DNA of 5,936 nt from Actinomycetes bacterium (GTDB lineage Bacteria; Actinomycetota; Actinomycetes; Actinomycetales; Microbacteriaceae): positions 1 to 5,936 of the forward strand of contig JAEZHW010000044.1 of NCBI GenBank assembly GCA_023436775.1, in the 5' to 3' direction. A program made the translations under genes and the position numbers. Numbering within the stretch: position 1 is the first letter of the stretch; each line of letters opens with the position of its first letter. The notes beneath the pieces are model-generated. The model was not told where the DNA came from. It searched no databases and saw only the letters and a list, made by a program, of their open reading frames with translations. Positions 1 to 5,864 of the stretch are shown one piece after another.

Positions 1-1
1 C

Positions 2-160
2 CGCAGCGGCACCCAGGGGCTGACGCTCGCCCTGACCCCTGACGACGCGGCTCGGCTGATCTCCGCCTACCAGTCGTCGAAGCTGTGGCTCGCGATCGAG
101 AACGACGGCTCGCCCGGCGGCTACGGCAAGGCGTTCACCCCGGATGAGGTGTTCCAGTGA
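2..160 (+). CDS. cpaB: CpaB/RcpC-like Flp pilus assembly protein, C-terminal fragment
   Basis: Only the last 52 codons are in the window; the gene starts upstream. The visible residues include TLALTPDDAARLISAYQSSK followed by LWLAIEND. This is the usual C-terminal pattern of CpaB/RcpC proteins: a strand, a 'Thr-Pro-Asp/Glu-x-Ala-x-x-Leu' helix, then a 'Leu-x-Leu-Ala-x-x' strand. In characterised Tad systems CpaB/RcpC is an exported protein with SAF-type domains that works with the pilus outside the cytoplasmic membrane; in Gram-positive bacteria its exact job is unclear. The stop codon overlaps the GTG start of the next gene by four bases (GTGA), and that next gene is a TadZ/CpaE homologue, which supports the assignment. 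The fragment is short, so the family call rests on a small motif plus context. Confidence 0.72.
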   Translation, partial: RSGTQGLTLALTPDDAARLISAYQSSKLWLAIENDGSPGGYGKAFTPDEVFQ

Positions 161-1350
161 CGATCGCCATCATCGGCACCGCCCCCGAGCTGGAAGCCCA
201 GCTGCGGCAGGCGGTCGCCTCCAGCGCGTTCACCGTGTCGGTGATGCACACGCCCGAGACGCTGGCCGAACTGTCGTCGGCGCTGGGCCCGAACCCGATG
301 CCCGACGTCGTGATCCTGGTGCCTGCCGGCGAGCCGGGCGAGGCGCTGCCGCTGACCCGGGTCCTGTCGGCCGAGCAGCGCACCGGCGTCATCATCGCGG
401 CCCCGCTGCAAGGGCAGCAGATGATCGGCTTCACCGTCGACGCGATGCGGGCCGGCGCCGCGGACGTGGTGTCGACCAGCCCGACCCTGGAGGAGCTGCG
501 AAGCGCCCTCGCCCGCGGGACCGAGGTGAGCCGCCGCGCCGCCCAGGTCGCCCGCGCCGTCCAGGCCACGACACCGGTGGTGGAGCAGGAGCGGGGCACC
601 CTGATCGCGGTCGGCTCCGCTGTCGGCGGCGTCGGCAAGACAACCATGGCGGTCAACCTGGCCGTCGGGATCGCAGGGATCGACCCGGGCCGGGCCGCGC
701 TGCTGGACGCCGCGCCACAGTTCGGCGGGGTCGCCGACCAGCTCGACCTGCTCGCCGTCTACGGCCTGTCGACGATTGTCGGCGCCAGCGACTCGATCGC
801 CGCGAAGTCGTACCTGTCGCTGCACGAAGCGTCGGGCCTCTACGTGGCGCCCGCCGATGAGGAGGTCAGCGACGGGCTCGCCTCCGACCAGGTCGCGATG
901 TGCGCCGACATGCTCGCCCACCAGTTCCGCACCGTCGTCGCCGACACCCCCTCCGGCTTGCCGTCGACCACTCTCGAACTGCTGGCCCGAGCCGACCAGC
1001 TGCTCGTGGTGAGCGACTTCTCCGTGCATTCGCTGCGCGCCACCCGCACCTACCTGGCGACCTTGGATCACCTGCCGCGGCGCACCCCGCTGCTGGTGAA
1101 GGTGCTGCTGAACCGGTTCGACAAGGCCGCAGGGCTGACACGCAAGGATGCCGAGGAGACGATCGGCCGGACCGCCGACCTGGTCCTCGACAACCAGCCG
1201 CTGATGCTCTACGCGGCGAACCGCGGCGTCCCGCCGATGCTCGCCCCCGCCAAGGACAAGCTCCGCCAGGACCTGTCGCCGCTGATCGGCCTGTTCCATG
1301 ACGGGCACGCCGCCGCACCGAAGCGGGCCAGCAGGAGGTTCGGACTGTGA
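157..1350 (+). CDS. tadZ: TadZ/CpaE-like pilus localisation ATPase
   Basis: This 397-residue protein fits the TadZ/CpaE family, which places the Tad secretion machine in the cell. Residues 1-125 look like an atypical receiver domain: a first strand TIAIIG, a third strand DVVILV (50-55), and an AMRAGAADVV segment (96-105). The acidic pocket is absent after the first strand, and Val55 stands where the phospho-acceptor Asp would be, so phosphorylation is not expected. Residues 148-380 form a MinD/ParA-like ATPase. The P-loop is GSAVGGVGKTT (153-163), the switch segment is LLDAAPQFGG (182-191), and the Walker B-like strand is VVADTPSG (260-267). An LLNRFD segment (317-322) resembles the base-recognition Asn motif. 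The P-loop keeps Lys161 but has Val156 where the deviant Walker A 'signature' lysine normally sits. The GTG start overlaps the upstream stop by 4 bp, and a GGATGAGG sequence (142-149) can serve as ribosome binding site. It sits directly before tadA, as is usual for this family. Confidence 0.87.
   Translation: MTIAIIGTAPELEAQLRQAVASSAFTVSVMHTPETLAELSSALGPNPMPDVVILVPAGEPGEALPLTRVLSAEQRTGVIIAAPLQGQQMIGFTVDAMRAGAADVVSTSPTLEELRSALARGTEVSRRAAQVARAVQATTPVVEQERGTLIAVGSAVGGVGKTTMAVNLAVGIAGIDPGRAALLDAAPQFGGVADQLDLLAVYGLSTIVGASDSIAAKSYLSLHEASGLYVAPADEEVSDGLASDQVAMCADMLAHQFRTVVADTPSGLPSTTLELLARADQLLVVSDFSVHSLRATRTYLATLDHLPRRTPLLVKVLLNRFDKAAGLTRKDAEETIGRTADLVLDNQPLMLYAANRGVPPMLAPAKDKLRQDLSPLIGLFHDGHAAAPKRASRRFGL
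1333..1338 (+). promoter_or_regulatory. Ribosome binding site of tadA
   Basis: AGGAGG lies 8 bases before the GTG at 1347, inside the last codons of tadZ. It decides in favour of this GTG as the tadA start even though it overlaps the tadZ stop codon. The arrangement suggests translational coupling of the two ATPases. Confidence 0.8.
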
Positions 1351-2666
1351 AGATCTCCGACCTCGCCGCCCAGAGCCTCGACCAGCAGCCGCAGCAGGGC
1401 CAGCCGCGCCCGGAGTCGACCAAGGACCTCGTGCTGCGCACGCTGTACGAGCAGCTCGGCCCGCGCCTGGCGAACCCGAACCTGTCGGAACAGGAACTCC
1501 TGACGATGGTCGGTGTCGAGCTGAGCGCGATCGTTGCCGGCCTGCAGGTGCCGCTGACCGCCATGGAGCGTCAGCAGCTGGTCAACACGATCGTCGCCGA
1601 GGCGATCGGGCTGGGACCCCTGGAGTCGCTCATCAATGACCCCACCGTCGGCGAGATCATGGTGAACGCCTGCGACAAGGTGTGGATCGAACGCCGCGGC
1701 CGGATCGAGCTCAGCCCGGTCAAGTTCGCCGACGACGACGCCTTGATGCGGATCATCGAGCGGATCGTCACCCGGGTCGGCCGCCGGATCGACGAGTCCA
1801 GCCCGTACGTCGACGCGCGCCTGCCCGACGGTTCCCGTGTGAACGCGATCGTGCCGCCGCTGGCGATCGACGGCCCCAGCCTGACGATCCGCAAGTTCCC
1901 GTCGAACCCGCTGCAGGTCAATGACCTGATCGACCGGGGCACCATCACACCGCAACTGGCGACGTTCTTGGCCGGCGCGGTGAAGGGGAAGATGTCCGCG
2001 ATCATCTCCGGCGGCTCCGGCACCGGCAAGACCACCCTGCTGAACATCATGTCCGGGTTCATCCCACCGGGGGAGCGGGTCATCTCGATCGAGGACGCCG
2101 CCGAACTGCAACTCCAGCAGCCGAACCTGGTCCGGCTGGAGTCCCGGCCGGCGAACGTCGAAGGCCGGGGCGCGGTGACGATCCGCGAACTCGTCGCCAA
2201 CGCGTTGCGCATGAGGCCGGACCGGATCGTCGTGGGCGAGTGCCGCTCCGGTGAGGCACTCGACATGCTGCAGGCGATGAACACCGGCCACGACGGGTCG
2301 ATGTCGACGATCCACGCGAACACGCCGAGGGACGCGCTGAGCCGCCTCGAAACGCTCGTGCTGATGGCCGGCACCGACCTGCCATCCCGGGCGATCCGCG
2401 AACAGATCGCGTCGGCGATCAACCTGATCGTGCAGATCTCCCGCATGTCCGACGGCACCCGCAAGGTGACCTCGGTCACCGAGGTTGTCGGCATGGAGGG
2501 CGAGGTAATCACCACCCAGGAACTGTTCCGGTTCGAGCACCGCGGCGTCGACGAACGTGGACGGGTCCGGGGCATCGTCACCCCGACCGGCATGCGGCCC
2601 CGCTGCACCGAGCGGCTCGCCGCCGCCGGTGTCGTGTTCTCCGCCGACGTCTTCTCCAGGATCTGA
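1347..2666 (+). CDS. tadA: TadA/CpaF secretion ATPase
   Basis: This is the hexameric motor ATPase of the Tad pilus, a member of the VirB11/GspE-type secretion ATPases. It acts at the cytoplasmic face of the membrane on the TadB/TadC platform. The 439-residue length is normal for CpaF. The N-terminal domain (about 25-190) carries the family pattern GLGPLESLINDPTVGEIMVN (88-107) and a DARLPDGSRVNA segment (156-167). The catalytic domain has a perfect Walker A, SGGSGTGKTT (221-230), an Asp box around ISIEDAAEL (247-255), a Walker B-like segment RIVVGECRSGEALDML (293-308) with Glu298 as likely catalytic base, and a His box TGHDGSMSTIHANT (313-326). All key residues are present, so the enzyme should be active. 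The GTG start overlaps the tadZ stop by 4 bp (GTGA) and has a strong AGGAGG site. A Gln/Pro-rich stretch (residues 13-22) precedes the folded part and is probably flexible. Confidence 0.96.
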   Translation: MKISDLAAQSLDQQPQQGQPRPESTKDLVLRTLYEQLGPRLANPNLSEQELLTMVGVELSAIVAGLQVPLTAMERQQLVNTIVAEAIGLGPLESLINDPTVGEIMVNACDKVWIERRGRIELSPVKFADDDALMRIIERIVTRVGRRIDESSPYVDARLPDGSRVNAIVPPLAIDGPSLTIRKFPSNPLQVNDLIDRGTITPQLATFLAGAVKGKMSAIISGGSGTGKTTLLNIMSGFIPPGERVISIEDAAELQLQQPNLVRLESRPANVEGRGAVTIRELVANALRMRPDRIVVGECRSGEALDMLQAMNTGHDGSMSTIHANTPRDALSRLETLVLMAGTDLPSRAIREQIASAINLIVQISRMSDGTRKVTSVTEVVGMEGEVITTQELFRFEHRGVDERGRVRGIVTPTGMRPRCTERLAAAGVVFSADVFSRI

Positions 2667-2671
2667 GGGGG
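2666..2671 (+). promoter_or_regulatory. Ribosome binding site of tadB
   Basis: AGGGGG starts at the last base of the tadA stop codon and ends 6 bases before the GTG at 2678. It supports that GTG as the tadB start; the next in-frame Met is residue 55, too far in, and would remove the first membrane helix. Confidence 0.6.
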
Positions 2672-2677
2672 CGGGCT

Positions 2678-3610
2678 GTGTACGTCCTGCTGCTGGCCGC
2701 CGCCGGGCTGGTGTCGCTGGCCGTCATCGCCGCGCTGATCGTGACCAGGGGCTCCAGCGCCCTGCCGGCGCACCGCCGCCGCCCCGGCCGGAACAGGGAC
2801 GCCAAGTCGGCCGCGCTCGCCCTGGTGTCGTCGTGGGTGATGGACATGATGGGCCGGCTGGTCAAAGGCCGCGAGGTGTCGCTCGCGGAGCAGCTGAACC
2901 AGGCGTCCCTCCACATGCGGCCGGCCGAGTTCATGGTGTGGAACCTGATCGCCAGCGTCGTGATGTCGGCGATCGGCGCGCTCGCAGGTGGGATGCCTGG
3001 TGTGGTCGTCGGCGGCCTACTGGCAGTCACCGCGATCCAGGGCCTCGTCCTGTTCCGCGCGTCCCGTCGGCGGGTGAAGTTCGACAGCCAGATGCTGGAG
3101 ACCCTGCAGATCATCTCCGGGGCGCTGCGCGCCGGGCAGAGCCTGCATGAGGCGGTGCTGATGGTGGCCGCCGAAGCGGACGAGCCGACCTCGGTCGAGT
3201 TCACCCGGGCAGTCAACGAGGCACGCATCGGGTCCGACATGGTGGGGGCCCTGCGCGCCGTGGCGGACCGGATGGACTCGGAGTCGATGTCGTGGATGGT
3301 CGACACGATCGCGATCAACCAGGAGGTCGGCGGGTCACTGGCTGACGCGATCGACGGCGCCACGGAAACGATCCGGGCCCGGATGGAACTCGACGGCCAG
3401 GTGAAGACCCTCTCCGCCGAAGGGAAGATGTCGGCGTACGTGCTGCTGGCGCTGCCGTTCTTCGTGGCGGGCGCGACGAGCGTGTTCACCCCCGGCTTCA
3501 TGAACCCGCTGTTCGAGCACTGGGTCGGCTGGGTCGTCCTGGCCTTCTGCGCGGCGCAGTACATCGTCGGCGGCCTGATCATCCGCAAGATGATCAAGAT
3601 CAAATACTAG
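2678..3610 (+). CDS. tadB: TadB, Tad pilus inner-membrane platform protein
   Basis: This 310-residue protein has the layout of TadB, one of two paralogous platform proteins of the GspF/PilC (T2SSF) superfamily on which the TadA motor acts. Helix 1 spans about residues 2-23 and is followed by a basic Arg/His-rich patch (32-43). A hydrophobic pair lies at about 86-126. The cytoplasmic T2SSF domain covers about 135-250, with a LETLQIISGALRAGQSLHEA segment (140-159) and an INQEVGGSLADAI segment (213-225), both typical of the family. Two further membrane helices lie at about 251-270 and 283-303, and the C terminus is basic (RKMIKIKY). The gene follows tadA by 11 bp and precedes tadC by 9 bp. TadB is told from TadC by gene order and by the long N-terminal region before the T2SSF domain. 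Sequence and context agree, so the call is firm. Confidence 0.92.
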   Translation: MYVLLLAAAGLVSLAVIAALIVTRGSSALPAHRRRPGRNRDAKSAALALVSSWVMDMMGRLVKGREVSLAEQLNQASLHMRPAEFMVWNLIASVVMSAIGALAGGMPGVVVGGLLAVTAIQGLVLFRASRRRVKFDSQMLETLQIISGALRAGQSLHEAVLMVAAEADEPTSVEFTRAVNEARIGSDMVGALRAVADRMDSESMSWMVDTIAINQEVGGSLADAIDGATETIRARMELDGQVKTLSAEGKMSAYVLLALPFFVAGATSVFTPGFMNPLFEHWVGWVVLAFCAAQYIVGGLIIRKMIKIKY

Positions 3611-3619
3611 GGAGTCGTC

Positions 3620-4519
3620 ATGCAGTTCGCGCTCGTTGCCCTGGCCGGGGCCGTGGCCGGCATCGCGGTGTGGCTGGTCGTCACCGTGCTGCTGCCGCAG
3701 ACCGACAGCCAGGTCCGCAAGAACCTGAGCCGTGGCCGGGACAAGCAGAAGGAGACGAAGCCGGAGTCGTTGGCGAGCGCCGCCGAACCGACCGGCCTTG
3801 CTGCGTTCGCGTTGCGGGTCCTGCCCGACAACTCCAAGCAGCGCCTCGCCCGAGCCGTGGACCGGGCCGGCCGGCCGAAGGGCTACACGCTGGAGAAGAT
3901 GGCCCTGCTGAAGGTGTTCGCACCCGTCATCGGCCTGATCGGCGGCCTCGAGTTCAACATGATCGTCGGCGGCGCGCTCGGCCTGGGTGTGATCCTCGGC
4001 CTGCCGGTGCTCGGCTTCTTCGCGCCGAACATCCTGCTCGACTCCCGAGCCAAGGATCGCCGCGCCGCTGTCGTCCTGGAACTGCCGAACCTGCTCGACC
4101 AGATGGTGATCGCCGTCACTGCCGGGCTCGGCTTCGAGGCGGCGATGGACAACGTGTCGCGGAACTCGGACGGACCGTTGGCCGCTGACATGCGCCGCTG
4201 CATCCAGGAGATCCAGATCGGTGTGCCGCGGGCGGACGCCTACACCGCGATGGCGCGCCGCGCCGACGTGCCGGAGGTGAGCAGGTTCGTCCGGGCGGTC
4301 AACCGGGCGAACGAACACGGTCACTCGATCTCGGAGGTGCTCAAGCAGCACGCCGTCATCATGCGCACCCAGCGCCGGCAGCGCGCCGAGCAGGCAGCGG
4401 CGAAGATCCCCACAAAGATCACGATTCCGCTGGTGCTTTTCCTCATGCCGGTCTTGATGATCGTCGTGATGGCTCCGCCACTGATCAGGATCGCCAGGGA
4501 AGTCATGCACTGGTTCTGA
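3620..4519 (+). CDS. tadC: TadC, Tad pilus inner-membrane platform protein
   Basis: This 299-residue protein is the second platform protein of the Tad machine and a paralogue of TadB. It starts with a membrane helix (about 4-25). A charged, probably flexible linker follows (about 29-56, rich in Lys, Arg and Glu). Two membrane helices lie at about 94-112 and 114-138. The T2SSF domain spans about 152-265, with ELPNLLDQMVIAVTAGLGFE (154-173) as the family's first helix pair and a VNRANEHGHSISEVLKQHA segment (227-245) as the second repeat. A final helix lies at about 266-288. The segment RAKDRRAAVVLELPNLLD (143-160) is a common actinobacterial TadC pattern. The ATG at 3620 has AGGGAG (3609-3614) 5 bases upstream, overlapping the tadB stop codon. 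It is the last recognisable tad gene in the window. TadB and TadC together are expected to form the membrane platform that contacts the TadA hexamer. Confidence 0.92.
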   Translation: MQFALVALAGAVAGIAVWLVVTVLLPQTDSQVRKNLSRGRDKQKETKPESLASAAEPTGLAAFALRVLPDNSKQRLARAVDRAGRPKGYTLEKMALLKVFAPVIGLIGGLEFNMIVGGALGLGVILGLPVLGFFAPNILLDSRAKDRRAAVVLELPNLLDQMVIAVTAGLGFEAAMDNVSRNSDGPLAADMRRCIQEIQIGVPRADAYTAMARRADVPEVSRFVRAVNRANEHGHSISEVLKQHAVIMRTQRRQRAEQAAAKIPTKITIPLVLFLMPVLMIVVMAPPLIRIAREVMHWF

Positions 4520-4521
4520 CG

Positions 4522-4539
4522 ACGACGGACGGCCGTTGT
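4522..4539 (+). terminator. Weak hairpin just after tadC, possible terminator
   Basis: ACGACGG and CCGTTGT can pair into a 7-bp stem (one G-U pair) around a 4-base ACGG loop, 2 bases after the tadC stop. No T-run follows; the next bases are G-rich. Actinobacterial terminators often lack a T-run, but short GC-rich hairpins also occur by chance here, so this is tentative. Confidence 0.3.
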
Positions 4540-4587
4540 GGTGGCGGGGATTCATGAGGCAAGCCCTCGACGCCTGAGACTATTACC

Positions 4588-4608
4588 GCGACCTGGAATA
4601 GCGGTCGC
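4588..4608. repeat. Inverted repeat, 6-bp arms
   Basis: GCGACC (4588-4593) and GGTCGC (4603-4608) are perfect inverted copies around a 9-base loop. It could be part of a terminator region after tadC or an operator. No role can be assigned from sequence alone. Confidence 0.3.
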
Positions 4609-4665
4609 TGCTGAATGTCCCTCCGCGTGCGCCGAACGAGTGTGTCCAGGGCCTCGCGCTCAACG

Positions 4666-4689
4666 GGCGCCACCGCTAACGTGAGCGCC
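4666..4689. repeat. Imperfect inverted repeat in the likely leader of the secreted-protein gene
   Basis: GGCGCCAC (4666-4673) can pair with GTG-A-GCGCC (4681-4689), giving 8 base pairs with one bulged A around a CGCTAAC loop. It lies 48-71 bases before the ATG at 4737. It could be an operator or a leader hairpin. Confidence 0.35.
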
Positions 4690-4690
4690 A

Positions 4691-4706
4691 CAGTCAAAGG
4701 TGACTG
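4691..4706. repeat. Perfect 6-bp inverted repeat upstream of the secreted-protein gene
   Basis: CAGTCA (4691-4696) and TGACTG (4701-4706) are exact inverted copies around AAGG. The element ends 18 bases before the ribosome binding site. Its low-GC arms stand out in this GC-rich context, which makes chance somewhat less likely than for the other hairpins. A dyad at this place could be a repressor site or a leader hairpin. Confidence 0.4.
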
Positions 4707-4724
4707 GTGATCTCCGATTACCCC

Positions 4725-4732
4725 AAAGGAGG
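4725..4732 (+). promoter_or_regulatory. Strong ribosome binding site that sets the start at 4737
   Basis: AAAGGAGG is a near-perfect Shine-Dalgarno sequence, 4 bases before ATG 4737. It argues for that ATG rather than the in-frame GTG at 4707, which lacks such a site and would add ten residues before the signal peptide. Confidence 0.85.
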
Positions 4733-4736
4733 ACGC

Positions 4737-5588
4737 ATGAAGCGCACCGCGCTGATCATCACAGCCGCATTGGCATTTGCCTTCGCCACAACCCTCACCC
4801 CCACGGGGGCGCACGCCGCACCGCGCGACCCGGACCCGGGCGATCTCGTACGTCTCGTCAAGAAGGCCGACCCGCGCACGAAGACGACCGGGCGGGTGTC
4901 CGTGTCGAACGGAAGGGTGCGCGCCGACGGGCTCGAAGTGGCTCTCGAGGCCCGAAACCCGCAGACCCTCGCATCCGACACGGTCCTGACCGGAGAAGGC
5001 GTGGACTACGTCGCCCGCGGCGTCGACGACGGCTTCCAGATCGCTGCAGTCATCACCGACCCGGCACAGCACACCCAGACATACCGGTTCCCGGGTCGCT
5101 ACCTTGAACGCCTCGCTGACGGCCAGGTGCTCGTACGTGCCGACGGCAGGTTCGGCGAGCCGATCGGCGTGATCGACCCGCCGTGGGCGGTCGACGCGAA
5201 CGGCGCCAGCATCCCGTCGAAGTTCCTGGTCGACGGCGACACGCTCACTCAGGTGACCAGCCTCGGCAGCCGAACCGCCTACCCGGTCGTTGCCGATCCA
5301 CGGGTCCGGGTGGCGTGGTACGGCTACTCGGTCGACTTCACCAAGGCTGAAACCAAGAAGATCGCCATAGCCGGCAATGCCTGCACCGCGTTCCTCGGGT
5401 TCGCCGGAGTCATCGCAACCAAAGCCGGCCTCGTCGCCACTGCCGTCGTAGGCCTGCTCGCCTCATCCTGCGCGACCATCGGTGTGCTCTCCGATGTGGC
5501 GTACGAAAGCGGTCGGTGTATCTCCTTGAAGCTCTTCACTATCGTTCCTGGCGCGACCGCTCCGTGGATCAACAAGTGCTACGCGTAG
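4737..5588 (+). CDS. Secreted protein with hydrophobic four-cysteine C-terminal domain, function unknown
   Basis: This 283-residue protein is not recognised as a named family. The N terminus is a clear Sec signal peptide: MKR, a hydrophobic core (about 5-19), and a likely signal peptidase I site after Ala-His-Ala (25-27). Residues 30-180 contain a VDPPWAVDANG-like segment (VIDPPWAVDANG, 145-156) and end in the hinge AYPVVADP (181-188). From memory, this hinge recurs in uncharacterised secreted actinobacterial proteins before C-terminal domains of differing sequence. Residues 189-283 begin YGYSVDFTKAET (195-206), then run into a Gly/Ala-rich hydrophobic stretch (about 210-255) that could form one or two membrane helices. 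All four cysteines (216, 245, 261, 281) are in this last domain, allowing two disulfides. No catalytic motif is visible. A 9-bp gap to a small membrane protein suggests an operon. About 10 of the first 60 codons end in A or T, more than in the tad genes. It could be a bacteriocin-like toxin, a cell-wall protein or an adhesin; the first is inference. Confidence 0.8.
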   Translation: MKRTALIITAALAFAFATTLTPTGAHAAPRDPDPGDLVRLVKKADPRTKTTGRVSVSNGRVRADGLEVALEARNPQTLASDTVLTGEGVDYVARGVDDGFQIAAVITDPAQHTQTYRFPGRYLERLADGQVLVRADGRFGEPIGVIDPPWAVDANGASIPSKFLVDGDTLTQVTSLGSRTAYPVVADPRVRVAWYGYSVDFTKAETKKIAIAGNACTAFLGFAGVIATKAGLVATAVVGLLASSCATIGVLSDVAYESGRCISLKLFTIVPGATAPWINKCYA

Positions 5589-5597
5589 GTTGGTGAC

Positions 5598-5864
5598 ATG
5601 GAGATGCTGTGGATAGCCACCGCACTATGGATTGTGATGCTCGGCGTCACCATCTGGCGGGTATTCCGGTCACCTTCGCGGGCGAATCTGGTCGCCTACG
5701 GAATCGTTGGCCTCGTCGGCTTGGTGCCGTACCTGTGGCTGCTGTTCACCGATCAGTTGACGGACTCGTACCGCAGCGCAATGACAGCGGTGTGGATCCT
5801 GGTCGCGATCGCATCGGCGGCGTGGGCTGCCAAACGTCACCGCGCCAAGCACGCTGCCGCCTGA
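5598..5864 (+). CDS. Small membrane protein with three predicted helices, function unknown
   Basis: This 88-residue protein is not recognised. It shows three hydrophobic segments: about 4-20 (WIATALWIVMLGVTIW), 31-50 and 62-77. A short basic patch (Arg21-Arg29) lies between the first two, and the C-terminal tail is basic (KRHRAKH, 79-85). By the positive-inside rule the first loop and the C terminus face the cytoplasm, with the N terminus and the loop around TDQLTDSYRS (51-60) outside. It starts 9 bp after the secreted-protein gene with only a poor ribosome binding site (AGGTTGG, 5587-5593), so coupled translation is likely; Met3 (ATG at 5604) is an alternative start. About 18 of 88 codons end in A or T, including ATA and CTA, against about 3 of the first 60 in tadA. 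Size, topology and position would suit an immunity or membrane partner for the upstream product, but no sequence motif proves this. Confidence 0.68.
   Translation: MEMLWIATALWIVMLGVTIWRVFRSPSRANLVAYGIVGLVGLVPYLWLLFTDQLTDSYRSAMTAVWILVAIASAAWAAKRHRAKHAAA

Larger units (their letters stand above)
4520..4736. other. Intergenic region between tadC and the secreted-protein gene
   Basis: These 217 bases carry no gene I can support on either strand. They hold several short inverted repeats (listed separately) and the ribosome binding site of the next gene. I looked for a -35/-10 pair and found none convincing. TATTAC (4581-4586) and TAACGT (4677-4682) resemble -10 boxes but lack a recognisable -35 at proper distance. 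A promoter of the downstream pair most likely lies here, given the gap and the change of function. Confidence 0.6.

Noticed and set aside
121..3603. Long open frames on the minus strand opposite the tad genes, several above 300 codons.
   Set aside because: They lie opposite genes with full family motifs. Their translations are rich in Arg, Gly, His, Asp and Gln with no recognisable domain, as expected from the complement of GC-rich codons.
3335..4555. A 406-codon minus-strand frame opposite tadB and tadC.
   Set aside because: Low-complexity composition heavy in His, Asp, Arg and Gln; it is the antisense shadow of two well supported genes.
4581..4682. TATTAC and TAACGT as -10 promoter boxes.
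   Set aside because: No recognisable -35 element at 16-18 bases upstream of either, and such hexamers occur by chance.
4707..4736. GTG at 4707 as the start of the secreted-protein gene.
   Set aside because: It lacks a good ribosome binding site and would place ten polar residues before the signal peptide, while ATG 4737 follows AAAGGAGG directly.
4503..5072. A minus-strand frame of 189 codons covering the intergenic region; the part over 4503-4690 reads somewhat like a real protein (for example VALTLAVAPVEREALDTLV).
   Set aside because: It overlaps the signal peptide region of a well supported gene and the 3' end of tadC, its internal GTG start has no clear ribosome binding site, and its third-position bias is weaker than in the real genes. 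A remnant cannot be fully excluded.
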